Below the pieces are notes generated by a model. It was given only the letters and a program-made list of their open reading frames with translations. It was not told where the DNA came from and made no database searches. From positions 2,899,001-2,963,000 of the forward strand of contig CATNEN010000030.1 in assembly GCA_950097015.1 (NCBI GenBank): a stretch of 64,000 bases of DNA. Direction: 5' to 3'. Below are positions 1 through 20,400 of this stretch, piece by piece. The position numbers were made by a program, and so were the translations under genes. The stretch comes from Macrostomum hystrix (taxonomy: Eukaryota; Platyhelminthes; Macrostomidae). How positions within the stretch are numbered: position 1 is the stretch's first letter; every line of letters begins with the position of its first letter.

Positions 1-313
1 CACATGGAAATATTTTGACCCTATATTTGTTGTACACCATGCATGCAAAGCTGATAGCCCTCTGTATGCTTAGAGACTGGGCCTAGGCCTATTTTTCTTA
101 TTTTCTAGAGTTCTGCCATAGCAATGGATATGGCTAGGCCCTATTTTAGAATAGGATTTGGGAAGTTATAGATACATAGATTTTTGGACAAAAGTTACAG
201 ATATGGATATGATTAAGGGAACTTCTGTTTCTGGCATCTAGTTTCCCCTATTGGAATAAGTTGACAAATTGCATCTGACTGTCTGTTGCATTTCAGACTT
301 TTTGGTGTTGCAC
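1..313. other. AT-rich flank, no gene seen
   Basis: AT-rich spacer with many TAGGCCTA-like short motifs. No coding exon, RNA gene or clear repeat boundary was recognised before the inverted repeat that starts at 314. Confidence 0.5.
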
Positions 314-378
314 CATAGTTAGGAAGGTGGCACAGCATGTGCCATAATAAATTTTGGAGGGACAATCTGTGCGCTGTC

Positions 379-657
379 CATACATGCGCAACACCCGGCC
401 GACCCGGCCGAACCGGCCGGGTGAAACGAGGGCCAAGCAAGGTAAGTCGCAAAAACCAATTGACCAAGCGCAAAAAAATCAAAGGGGGGACCAAGGGACA
501 AAAAAGGAAGGCGTGAAGAAAAGGAAAAAGGGGAGAAAAAGAGAGCAAATGAGAGCAAAATAAGTCGTAAATAGAGCAATGAAACAAACTAAGTCGCAAA
601 TGAGAGCAAAAACTAAGTCGCACAGCCAGCTAAGATTTAGGAGGTTGTGCATGTATG
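379..657. mobile_element. MITE copy 1 (279 bp, 8-bp TSD)
   Basis: The termini are inverted: the left end begins CATACATGCGCAACACCC and the right end, reversed, reads CATACATGCACAACCTCC. Identical 8-mers GCGCTGTC flank the element at 371-378 and 658-665. No transposase is encoded. The interior has CCGGCCGAACCGGCCGGGT near the left end and purine-rich AAAGGGG/GAGAGCAAA stretches. A second copy sits at 62906-63215. An 8-bp duplication with CA..TG ends fits hAT- or P-like mobilisation; the superfamily is not settled. Confidence 0.85.
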
Positions 658-749
658 GCGCTGTCTATATGCCATCTATGTGCTGTCTATGCATTGTTTC
701 TATCCCCTAACCCTGACCCTACACAGAAAAGCACCCTATGTTAACCTGA

Positions 750-853
750 GACCCTTTGTGTGTGCCACGCTTGTGCACCAATGTGCGCTGAGACCCTTTG
801 TGTGTGCCGCACTTGTGCACCAATGTGAGCAGAGACCCTTTGTGTGCACCAGA
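750..853. repeat. 42-bp tandem repeat, about 2.5 copies
   Basis: GAGACCCTTTGTGTGTGCC recurs at 42-bp spacing with small differences. The reading frame across it is a repeat artefact. Confidence 0.75.
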
Positions 854-887
854 TTTTTTTCCCTCAGAGGCCACCTTCCTAACTATG

Positions 888-1795
888 GTGGCCACGGCAT
901 AAATGTGGGTCACTTCACAACTTCAGTCAGTATGTTGTGTGCTTTATGAGCCACACTGGGGTGCCCAACACTGGCACTTACCTGGACCATGTTTTTGTGC
1001 TGGCTCTGTGGCATGTTATCTGACGCTGCCTTCCTGACTTTTGGGGCTAGTATCTCTTGTTGTTGTTGTTGTTTGTTGTTGTGTGCTTTAGTAGTTTAGA
1101 ACTTACTGAAATTTGAAAGTTTAATGGCATTAGCCTTTGGGTCTATGGCCTACTACTTTGTCTTAAAGCTACTATCAATGTGAGCAGAGATCAATGCAGG
1201 ATAGGCCTAGTACAGATACAATAGACATTTTAGCTATGCTCTCTTACAGTGTTGGGCATTGATGCTAAAAAGTACCATAATGCTCAAATACCAATACCTA
1301 AAAAGTATTGGTTATAGTTTATGGTACAATACACAGTAGGACTACCAAAATTTGAGTATCACACAAATTAGTCCAATACTTAGTTTGATTAGCTTCAATA
1401 CTTATATTTTCTGTATTTTAGTATTTTATAGGCCTACCTAGAACATTAGTTTTGCTATAGAAGGCACAGTTTTATTGAGATTAATGATAACATTAAACAA
1501 TATCCCATCCCACAAGTAAGTAAAGACTTGTCAAAGAAAAGAAACAAAACTGATTTTGAAGAGTCATTAGCTATCAATGTCAGTATCTTTGTCATTTAGG
1601 CCTATAGGGCCTAGTAGATAGTCTTGACCACTGCATGCCATTATCTTTAGTATAGACAAAACGTTCCTGAACTATATTATTGTACAAGCACCTAGGCCCT
1701 ATAATAACTTTTTTCTTATTATGAATTTTAAGTCCTGTGACATATCTGCAGACACGGCCATATGACTGAAAAATCAAGAGAAAGGTCAAGCAGAA
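888..1795. other. Spacer, no gene seen
   Basis: AT-rich non-coding DNA with a short (TTG)n run near 1060. No conserved protein or RNA feature was recognised. Confidence 0.5.
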
Positions 1796-2070
1796 GAAGG
1801 TCGGGGGTTCAATTCCTGACTCCACTGAAACAATTTGTGTCCTTTAGCAAGACACTTAACTCTGCATTGATTCAGTTCACCCAGCTGTTAAATGGGTACC
1901 AGCATCAGCTGGGATAATTGAAGGTGGGTGTGGCATCCCAGTCCATGGACTGAACAGCTGTACACAGCCTTCAGATACGCCGCGCAATAGCTGCGGCTGT
2001 GCTGTCGGCTGCACATCTGGCCCAATTGGGGCAGGTGTAATCAATTATTTATTATTATATTTTTATTATT
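1796..2070 (+). mobile_element. tRNA-derived SINE, 5'-truncated copy
   Basis: This copy starts inside the tRNA-like head (B box GGTTCAATTCC). It continues with the family's conserved core (AGCAAGACACTTAACTCTGC, then AAATGGGTACCAGCATCAGC, then CCAGTCCATGGACTG) and ends in an ATT-rich tail. It is the same family as 6129-6452, lacking the A-box part of the head. Confidence 0.85.
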
Positions 2071-3076
2071 ATTATGAATATTTATCTGATTTGAAATAAA
2101 TTTAGTTATCTTGTTATTTCAAACTATAGAAGCATTGTTAAAAAGTACAAAGAGATCAAATGAAATTATCAACAAAAGTATTTGATTTGATGATTTGATT
2201 TGACTTTTTTTAGGCCCTAAAAATCATCCAACAAATGTTTATTTAGATTATTGTAGTTCTTTTTAATAAATCAGCTTGTGGTTTTAGCTTGTGGTTTCAG
2301 CTTGTGGTGGTGAACAAATTAAATATTAAAGCAAAAAGGTTCATCTTTACAGTCCAAATACAAATTTCAGGTAGCAGAAAGTCCAGTCTAGTAGTTAAAG
2401 TAGCCGATAGAAATGATAAATATTTATATACATATAGCACTCAGCAAGTATGCAACACTATTGACATTTGTGTTGGGCCTAGTTAGGCATAGTGTGTATT
2501 TTTTAATTGAGATATAAAACTAGATTGAGATTTTGTTTATTATTTTAACATTTTTATGCATGTTTTTTTAGTTTTCTTTGCCTAAAGTTAAACTGGTACT
2601 AATCAATAATATTCAAATGATCAATTCTTACAGTCTTAATGTGCTCTGGCTCTATGAAGAATGCTGGGAATTGCCAAATCTAAGAAATAAAAACATTTTA
2701 CCCCTAAAAGTTTTTATTTTAAAAGGCAAGATGTTTGTATAAGTTCAATATAGTTTTAAAGTTTAATGTCTGTTAAACCATTAGCAAAGTTGCAATGCTT
2801 CTTTCGGGAGTAAAAAGCAGTTAATATCACCTCTAGGCCTATGTGGTAGGAATTTACTATATATTACTTCTATATATAGCTATTTTGTATGAAGAAATGC
2901 TATTATGAAGTTAATGTTCGTATTGTTCTTTACTGTTTTATGCAACAGTCTGACCTAATAGCATTACTTTTACTAATTTTGTGTTACGCAAGTTCAAACA
3001 TAGATTTAATTAAGTTTTGTTCTTATCACACAAACAACCCTTGTTTTATGACCACAATAGATAATTTAATTACTGC
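2071..3076. other. AT-rich spacer upstream of the RRM gene
   Basis: No gene seen. An open frame runs from 2889 into the RRM exon, but its first 67 codons are AT-rich and unlike the family, so this stretch is read as upstream or outron sequence. Confidence 0.5.
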
Positions 3077-3078
3077 AG
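3077..3078 (+). promoter_or_regulatory. Putative splice acceptor before the RRM start codon
   Basis: TAATTACTGCAG ends at 3078, 11 nt before the ATG at 3090. No upstream coding exon was found. A spliced-leader acceptor or the end of a 5'-UTR intron would both fit. Confidence 0.35.
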
Positions 3079-3089
3079 TGAACTGTCGC

Positions 3090-3751
3090 ATGTCGTCATC
3101 AAGTCGGCGACACAAGCGCAGTCACAGTCGAAGTCGCAGCCGCAGCAAAGGCGCTGGCAAAATCGTCGGCTCCAGATTTATCTGTCTGCGCGGCCTACCC
3201 TACGAAGCTAGTACACGCGATATTACCCGCTTCTTGAAGGGCGTCATCCTTCGCGACGGCCTTCGCAGCGTTAGATTTGTTCGAAATCGACGCGGAGGCG
3301 CCACTGGCGAGTGCTTCGTCGAGTGCAACAGCGTTAAAGACGCGGATATTGCTCTGTCGCGCAATCGCCAGTACATTGGCCGGCGCTACGTTGAAGTGTA
3401 CGGCTCCTCTCGTCGGGAAGCTGATGAAGCTATCGAAACTGCTCTGCGGCGTTCTCCAAGTCAGCGACTGCTTCCTCGCTGTCAACAGCGCGCCCCTGAC
3501 AGCGGCGGCTGCGTTGATCGCGTCAGCAGGCAAAGCCTAGATGATTGCGTAGTTCGCCTGCGCGGCCTGCCGTTTCACTGCGGCACAGATGGCATTGTCA
3601 AATTTTTCAAGGGCCTGACTATAGCGCCTAATGGCATTGGCCTGCTGCTTGATGCGGATGGCAGGTGCACTGGTGAAGCCTACGTGCAGTTGACGGAAGA
3701 GAAGCTATTTCAGCGTGCTCTAGCTAGGCATCGTGACTACATTGGGGACAG
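3090..3751 (+). CDS. RRM gene exon 1
   Basis: Encodes the SR-like head, all of qRRM1 and most of qRRM2. The donor is CAG|GTGTGG after two bases of an Arg codon. The frame stays open into the intron to 3953, so an unspliced transcript would add a repeat-derived tail. Confidence 0.85.
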
Positions 3752-5137
3752 GTGTGGTTGCGTGGTACTAATTCATTTGGCTCTTTACCATTACTTTTTG
3801 CATTACCTTCTATCAGTAACTTTAACTTTAATCGATGATCAAACGCAGTCCCTAATACTTGTTCATTCAACGATCAACGACAGTTCCTTATTTCATTGGG
3901 TGATTCAGTCAATGATCAGCTGCTGTTCCTTATTTCATTGGGTGATTCAGTGAATGATCAGCTGCTGTTCCTTATTTCATTGGGTGATTCAGTCAATGAT
4001 CAGCTGCTGTTCCTTATTTCATTGGGTGATTCAGTGAATGATCAGCTGCTGTTCCTTATTTCATTGGGTGATTCAGTGAATGATCAGCTGCTGTTCCTTA
4101 TTTCATTGGGTGATTCAGTGAATGATCAGCTGCTGTTCCTTATTTCATTGGGTGATTCAGTGAATGATCAGCTGCTGTTCCTTATTTCATTGGGTGATTC
4201 AGTGAATGATCAGCTGCTGTTCCTTATTTCATTGGGTGATTCAGTGAATGATCAGCTGCTGTTCCTTATTTCATTGGGTGATTCAGTGAATGATCAGCTG
4301 CTGTTCCTTATTTCATTGGGTGATTCAGTGAATGATCAGCTGCTGTTCCTTATTTCATTGGGTGATTCAGTGAATGATCAGCTGCTGTTCCTTATTTCAT
4401 TGGGTGATTCAGTGAATGATCAGCTGCTGTTCCTTATTTCATTTGGTGATTCAGTGAATGATCAGCTGCTGTTCCTTATTTCATTGGGTGATTCAGTGAA
4501 TGATCAGCTGCTGTTCCTTATTTCATTGGGTGATTCAGTCAATGATCAGCTGCTGTTCCTTATTTCATTGGGTTATGCAGTCAATGAGCGGCGCTTGTAG
4601 CCTAGTGGTTTGGACTGAACGAAAGTTCGGGAGTTTGAATCCCAGGCCGCAGAGGGCCATTCCCAGTTTGCAAACTAAACAGATGTCCGCTATATATATT
4701 TGTCCGCTATCCGCTATGTATCTATTATGGTGACAACCTCTATCGATAACAACAGTCACATGAGCTCGGAGTACACTTTGCCCGCACTCGCCGGCAGGTA
4801 CATCGAGGTGTTCCCGAGCACCGTGGCAGATGCGCAGCACGCCATGGATGAGCAGATGCAGGTCAATGCCAATGCGAAGCCCCATGTCGGTCGCAGTAAA
4901 AGCAGACGCCGCTCTCCAACGCCCATTGTGTGCCTTTCGCCGCCCAGCTCAACCCAGTCCAGTTCATCATCTTCGAGGAGGTCGCTGCGCAGTGACCGCA
5001 GTCGCAGCAACAGCAGCTGCCGCCGAAACAGATGCAGAGTGCCAAAATCGCCACCGACTTCGCCGCAAACTTCAAGATTGTCAACGCCTAAGCCGAAGGA
5101 GGCTTTATTGAAGCCCACTTCGTTTGATTTGGACTGA
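3090..5137 (+). CDS. hnRNP H/F-like RNA-binding protein, two qRRM domains
   Basis: Exons 3090-3751 and 4798-5137 are joined in phase 2 (GACAG|GTGTGG ... CGGCAG|GTAC), giving about 333 aa. The start chosen is the ATG at 3090, which opens a Ser/Arg-rich head (SRSRSRSK); 67 further in-frame upstream codons look non-coding. Domain 1 (about residues 30-110) carries the quasi-RRM signature RGLPY and a GECFVE RNP1-like strand. Domain 2 has RGLPF, GEAYVQ and YIGDR|YIEVF, the last split by the intron as if at an hnRNP H 'RYIEIF' site. The tail is a Ser/Arg/Pro-rich low-complexity region. Proteins of this family bind G-rich RNA and act in nuclear splicing control. A third qRRM is absent. Other possible relatives are GRSF1, RBM12 and ESRP; the family is firm, the orthology is not. 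Confidence 0.85.
3868..4590. repeat. 42-bp minisatellite in the RRM intron, about 17 copies
   Basis: The unit contains GATTCAGTGAATGATCAGCT followed by GCTGTTCCTTATTTCATTGG. Copies are nearly identical (a G/C change in GTGAATG and a few edge variants). Forty-two is a multiple of three, so a 234-codon frame stays open; it has no protein-like features. Confidence 0.95.
4587..4665 (+). mobile_element. SINE head fragment (tRNA-like)
   Basis: An A-box-like TAGCCTAGTGG and a B-box-like AGTTTGAATCC lie at roughly tRNA spacing directly after the 42-bp array. The body does not continue into the SINE core seen elsewhere, and no tRNA cloverleaf was worked out. Confidence 0.4.
4798..5137 (+). CDS. RRM gene exon 2
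   Basis: Starts with the base that completes the split Arg codon, finishes qRRM2 (YIEVF) and adds a Ser/Arg/Pro-rich tail ending SFDLD before TGA. The acceptor is CTCGCCGGCAG|G. Confidence 0.85.
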
Positions 5138-5718
5138 TTAGCCTAAGCAACCCCGCTATCAGCTTTTCACAATCCATCTTATTCTTTTTGAGCATTGTGT
5201 GTCCCTTGCTTTTTATATATGGCCTTAAAATTTCTGACTAGTTTTTGTCTTACGCGGCTAAATGATTTTTTCCGAATTCGCACCTTGGTTAGATTATTCA
5301 TAATTGTCTACTGGCTTTTATTAGTTGTTGTGCTTTATTTCTACCCGCGTATCTTGTGTGTGTTTTTTTATAATCCTGTGCTCGGCTTATAGCCTATGTT
5401 TAACTTTTCAATCGTTCTAAAAATCGGGCTTTAAGAAAAAAAATATTAACGATTCAATGGCCTAAACTGTACGTTATAACGCCTTTTAGAATTTTAGACA
5501 TTTGTTGCAGGAAATGTTAGATTTTTCGCAACTTTTAATTTTTAATCTAATTACATGTTTGCGTCTTGAAATTAAAGTAAGTTAATTGTTGTCATTCTTG
5601 AAATTTGCTTTTTTAAATACTTTAACAGTATTTCTATTGTTTACTAATGAATGCCCGTCCATTACGTTCTATGTACTCAATGGTGAATACATAAAAATTG
5701 TGCCATTACACGAATAAA
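5138..5718 (+). other. Probable 3' UTR of the RRM gene
   Basis: AT-rich and non-coding, ending near an AATAAA at 5713-5718. No other gene was seen. Confidence 0.5.
5713..5718 (+). terminator. Candidate poly(A) signal, RRM gene
   Basis: A canonical AATAAA about 580 nt after the TGA, in AT-rich sequence. Confidence 0.45.
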
Positions 5719-6114
5719 CTTTTATGATGTGACAAAGCGATTGTTACTGATACTGATACTAAAATTCTCCGTACTGCTTTTTGGCTTTTTTACCACCAAT
5801 TTTGAATTGCTGCCATTTTTCGGCACCAAATTAAAATCAATGTCGCTTTCCGCATTTACTTCGATTCTTCTCTGCTCTATTGAATAAGCCTTGTTTTCTA
5901 CAGTGTTGTGTGTTTTTATCTGTTTCATTCTTGAAAATGTACGATCAATAAATAGAAAGGCTAAATTGTACTTCAATATCTAGCTGTGCCACTCTCCAAC
6001 ATCCTAGTTATTGTTATTGTTTTCTGCGCGCTACTTTTAAAATAATCTTTCTAATATATCTTTCACAATGTGTGCTAAACTTTTATATGTACTCTTTCTT
6101 GTTCTTGTGCCTTT
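5719..6114. other. Spacer, no gene seen
   Basis: Contains an 84-codon minus-strand frame (5722-5976) with no recognisable family and AT-driven composition. It is not called as a gene. Confidence 0.45.
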
Positions 6115-6128
6115 TTACTTTAGTAGAA

Positions 6129-6452
6129 AGTAGAGAGCTTGTAGCCTAGTGGTTAGGGGCATCGGACTAACGACTTGAAGGTCGGGGGTTCGATTCCCGA
6201 CCCACTGAAACAATTTGTGTCCTTTAGCAAGACACTTAACTCTGCATTGATTCAGTTCACTCAGCTGTTAAATGGGTACCAGCATCAGCTGGGATAATTG
6301 AAGGTGGGTGTGGCGTCCCCCCAGTCCATGGACTGAACAGCTGTACGCAGCCTTCAGATGCGCCGCGCAATAGCTGCGGCTGTGCTGTCGGCTGCACATC
6401 TGGCCCGATTGGGGCAGGTGTAATCAATTATTATTATAAATTATTATTATTA
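6129..6452 (+). mobile_element. Full-length tRNA-derived SINE with 14-bp TSD
   Basis: A perfect direct repeat TTACTTTAGTAGAA flanks the element at 6115-6128 and 6453-6466. The head has A box TAGCCTAGTGG and B box GGTTCGATTCC. The body shares the core of the copies at 1.8, 38.0, 48.7 and 57.0 kb, and the tail is ATT/TAAT-rich. The long target duplication and A/T-rich tail are the marks of LINE-driven target-primed insertion. This is the best reference copy in the window. Confidence 0.95.
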
Positions 6453-6466
6453 TTACTTTAGTAGAA

Positions 6467-6812
6467 CAAAAACTAAATAAAAGTTATTGATACTGAGAAG
6501 ACATATTGTTTGTTTTTGTTTTTTTTCTTGTATTCACAGTAGGAAGACTACGCGGTATTTCAGATACGCACATTTTGTCATTTGACATTGGGTGGCTTTG
6601 AAAGTTGGTTCATCTTAAAAGGGCGGGAAGTTTTGATCGGTTTAGATTTTAGAAGCTTTCGTAAAGTAGGCAGTGGGCATTTGGAATCACCGTGGTCTTA
6701 TCTCAGGGGAGTATTAGTGTGGTATTTCTACTATTAAGACAATTTTCTCATGCTTCTCTGGCTACTGTTAGTAAGCAATCTACAAACGTGTTCTGCTTAT
6801 TTTGCATTTCAG
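6467..6812. other. Upstream region of the pyruvate kinase gene
   Basis: Non-coding. It ends in TTATTTTGCATTTCAG, an excellent splice acceptor (AG at 6811-6812) only 48 nt before the start codon. This is the end of a 5'-UTR intron or a spliced-leader addition site. No clear TATA box was found. Confidence 0.5.
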
Positions 6813-6854
6813 GTGATCATCGATAATATCCGCTGGCAATAAAAACCTATCTAA

Positions 6855-16418
<9,564 letters not shown>

Positions 16419-17412
16419 GCTGGAGTCTGTCGCTGGACTCTTCTATGGACTGTCTGGACTACACAGAGTTGCTGTGCTGTTTGCCCCGCCCTTTGGACGT
16501 TGACTTCGGATTTTTTGGAGGCTGACAGATATTGATTAGACTCCAAGGTACAAATGGAGGTCACACCGAGTGTTTCGCTTTATTTTTTCCCCGAATATTA
16601 ACCCGCCCTAATCGCCACTAGTTTTTTTAGTTTCACGTGCAAAAGCAGCCTACTCATTTATTTGTTTACCTGTTTGTTAACTGTGAGTGAATTTAGACTT
16701 TTTCTAGTTTAGTAGGATTTTTACATTATTTTTTCATCGTACTACTTACTATCTTAGACATTAGAGTAGCATAGTTTCATTTTGTTTGATCAGATTAGAA
16801 ATAAAAGTGTATCCCATTTAAAAGAATTCATTATAGTCAGAATATATCTCATTGTGTCGCTGCTGTTGCAAAAGCAGAGACAAAAATTCTGGGGATTTAG
16901 CAGCGTCCCCAGTGAAGCGCAGCGCCGTCTATTTATTTTATTAGCAATCTGTTGCTTGTTTGCTATAGAAATTTTTCTCTAGTTCCCGAAAGCAAGCTCG
17001 CGCGCCCAGTCATATTTTTGCTATTTTCATTGGCATATTTTTTCTGTTGTATTTTTCAGTATTGTTCATCAGCCGCTTCGCCCCCCGCCCCAGTATTTTT
17101 AATATTTTTGAGCCTAGCAAATCAGATTTCCTATAGATCATTTTGTAGACTTCAGTGACAAAATCAATAGCGAAATATTGTTTACCTTGCACTTTAAATG
17201 CCGCATATTTAGCCCCAAAGTCACTTAAAGGTTTAAGCAGACTTTAATGTTCTCTAGCTTCATTTCATTCGGCTTTTGCATAGCTCTCAATAAAAGCATA
17301 CATAAGGCATTCTAGCTTAGCTCTACAATTAGCTCATCCTTCCAATAGATTTCTGAATCCCAACCTGCTGCTTAATTAAATCATCTGTCTTTGTTTCTTT
17401 GTTCTTTGGTAG
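16419..17412 (+). other. Pyruvate kinase 3' UTR and downstream flank
   Basis: Non-coding. Two AATAAA signals lie at 16800-16805 and 17289-17294; the first implies a ~0.4-kb UTR. No further gene was recognised. Confidence 0.6.
16800..16805 (+). terminator. Candidate poly(A) signal, pyruvate kinase
   Basis: AATAAA about 380 nt after the stop codon. An alternative signal is at 17289-17294. Confidence 0.5.
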
Positions 17413-20400
17413 ATTTTCAATTGCTAATCTGATCCCAGTCATAAATGAATTTTGTGGATTGCTAGTCTGATCCCAGTCATGAATGAATTTTGTGGATTGC
17501 TAGTCTGATCCCAGTGATGAATGAATTTTGTGGATTGCTAGTCTGATCCCAGTGATGAATGAATTTTGTGGATTGCTAATCTGATCCCAGTGATGAATGA
17601 ATTTTGTGGATTGCTAGTCTGATCCCAGTCATGAATGAATTTTGTGGATTGCTAGTCTGATCCCAGTCATGAATGAATGTTGTGGATTGCTAGTCTGATC
17701 CCAGTCATAAATGAATTTTGTGGATTGCTAGTCTGATCCCAGTCATGAATGAATTTTGTGGATTGCTAGTCTGATCCCAGTGATGAATGAAAATTGTGGA
17801 TTGCTAGTCTGATCCCAGTCATGAATGAATTTTGTGGATTGCTAGTCTGATCCCAGTGATGAATGAAAATTGTGGATTGCTAGTCTGATCCCAGTCATGA
17901 ATGAATGTTGTGGATTGCTAGTCTGATCCCAGTGATGAATGAAAATTGTGGATTGCTAGTCTGATCCCAGTGATGAATGAAAATTGTGGATTGCTAGTCT
18001 GATCCCAGTGATGAATGAAAATTGTGGATTGCTAGTGTGATCCCAGTGATGAATGAAAGTTGTGGATTGCTAGTCTGATCCCAGTCATGAATGAATGTTG
18101 TGGATTGCTAGTCTGATCCCAGTGATGAATGAAAATTGTGGATTGCTAGTCTGATCCCAGTGATGAATGAAAATTGTGGATTGCTAGTCTGATCCCAGTG
18201 ATGAATGAAAGTTGTGGATTGCTAGTCTGATCCCAGTGATGAATGAAAGTTGTGGATTGCTAGTCTGATCCCAGTGATGAATGAAAATTGTGGATTGCTA
18301 GTCTGATCCCAGTGATGAATGAATATTGTGGATTGCTAGTGTGATCCCAGTGATGAATGAAAGTTGTGGATTGCTAGTCTGATCCCAGTGATGAATGAAA
18401 ATTGTGGATTGCTAGTCTGATCCCAGTGATGAATGAAAATTGTGGATTGCTAGTCTGATCCCAGTGATGAATGAAAATTGTGGATTGCTAGTCTGATCCC
18501 AGTGATGAATGAAAGTTGTGGATTGCTAGTGTGATCCCAGTGATGAATGAAAATTGTGGATTGCTAGTGTGATCCCAGTGATGAATGAAAGTTGTGGATT
18601 GCTAGTCTGATCCCAGTGATGAATGAAAATTGTGGATTGCTAGTCTGATCCCAGTGATGAATGAAAGTTGTGGATTGCTAGTCTGATCCCAGTGATGAAT
18701 GAAAATTGTGGATTGCTAGTCTGATCCCAGTGATGAATGAAAATTGTGGATTGCTAGTGTGATCCCAGTGATGAATGAAAGTTGTGGATTGCTAGTCTGA
18801 TCCCAGTGATGAATGAAAATTGTGGATTGCTAGTCTGATCCCAGTGATGAATGAAAATTGTGGATTGCTAGTCTGATCCCAGTGATGAATGAAAGTTGTG
18901 GATTGCTATTCTGATCCCAGTGATGAATGAAAGTTGTGGATTGCTAGTCTGATCCCAGTGATGAATGAAAATTGTGGATTGCTAGTCTGATCCCAGTGAT
19001 GAATGAAAATTGTGGATTGCTAGTCTGATCCCAGTGATGAATGAAAATTGTGGATTGCTATTCTGATCCCAGTGATGAATGAAAGTTGTGGATTGCTAGT
19101 CTGATCCCAGTGATGAATGAAAGTTGTGGATTGCTAGTGTGATCCCAGTGATGAATGAAAGTTGTGGATTGCTATTCTGATCCCAGTGATGAATGAAAAT
19201 TGTGGATTGCTAGTGTGATCCCAGTGATGAATGAAAGTTGTGGATTGCTAGTCTGATCCCAGTGATGAATGAAAGTTGTGGATTGCTAGTCTGATCCCAG
19301 TGATGAATGAATATTGTGGATTGCTAGTGTGATCCCAGTGATGAATGAAAGTTGTGGATTGCTAGTCTGATCCCAGTGATGAATGAAAGTTGTGGATTGC
19401 TAGTCTGATCCCAGTGATGAATGAAAGTTGTGGATTGCTAGTCTGATCCCAGTGATGAATGAATATTGTGGATTGCTAGTGTGATCCCAGTGATGAATGA
19501 AAGTTGTGGATTGCTAGTCTGATCCCAGTGATGAATGAAAATTGTGGATTGCTAGTGTGATCCCAGTGATGAATGAAAGTTGTGGATTGCTATTCTGATC
19601 CCAGTGATGAATGAAAATTGTGGATTGCTAGTGTGATCCCAGTGATGAATGAAAATTGTGGATTGCTAGTGTGATCCCAGTGATGAATGAAAGCTGTGGA
19701 TTGCTAGTCTGATCCCAGTGATGAATGAAAATTGTGGATTGCTAGTCTGATCCCAGTGATGAATGAAAGTTGTGGATTGCTAGTCTGATCCCAGTGATGA
19801 ATGAAAATTGTGGATTGCTAGTGTGATCCCAGTGATGAATGAAAGTTGTGGATTGCTAGTCTGATCCCAGTGATGAATGAAAGTTGTGGATTGCTAGTCT
19901 GATCCCAGTGATGAATGAAAGTTGTGGATTGCTAGTCTGATCCCAGTGATGAATGAAAATTGTGGATTGCTAGTCTGATCCAGTGATGAATGAATATTGT
20001 GGATTGCTAGTGTGATCCCAGTGATGAATGAAAGTTGTGGATTGCTAGTCTGATCCCAGTGATGAATGAAAATTGTGGATTGCTAGTCTGATCCCAGTGA
20101 TGAATGAAAATTGTGGATTGCTAGTCTGATCCCAGTGATGAATGAAAATTGTGGATTGCTAGTGTGATCCCAGTGATGAATGAAAGTTGTGGATTGCTAG
20201 TCTGATCCCAGTGATGAATGAAAATTGTGGATTGCTAGTCTGATCCCAGTGATGAATGAAAGTTGTGGATTGCTAGTCTGATCCCAGTGATGAATGAAAA
20301 TTGTGGATTGCTAGTCTGATCCCAGTGATGAATGAAAATTGTGGATTGCTAGTGTGATCCCAGTGATGAATGAAAGTTGTGGATTGCTAGTCTGATCCCA

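Larger units (their letters stand above)
314..887. repeat. Inverted-repeat-bounded segment enclosing a MITE
   Basis: An 18-bp perfect inverted repeat, CATAGTTAGGAAGGTGGC, lies at 314-331 and, reversed, at 870-887. The enclosed ~570 bp hold a separate MITE (379-657) and a 42-bp tandem repeat (750-853). The arrangement looks like an older non-autonomous DNA element hit by a younger one. The flanking 8-mers do not match convincingly, so the outer element is an inference from the inverted repeat alone. Confidence 0.5.

Noticed and set aside
213-623. Open frames in the 0.2-0.6 kb region
   Set aside because: They cover the MITE and its flanks. The same kind of frame appears in the second MITE copy at 62.8-63.1 kb.
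2889-3089. In-frame upstream ATG extending the RRM protein by 67 codons
   Set aside because: The extension is AT-rich and hydrophobic without family similarity, and a splice-acceptor-like site lies just before the ATG at 3090.
5722-5976. 84-codon minus-strand open frame
   Set aside because: AT-driven composition, no homology recognised, and overlaps the likely RRM 3' end.
6134-6210. tRNA gene at the SINE head
   Set aside because: A and B boxes are present, but the sequence runs into a SINE core, has target duplications, and recurs in truncated copies.
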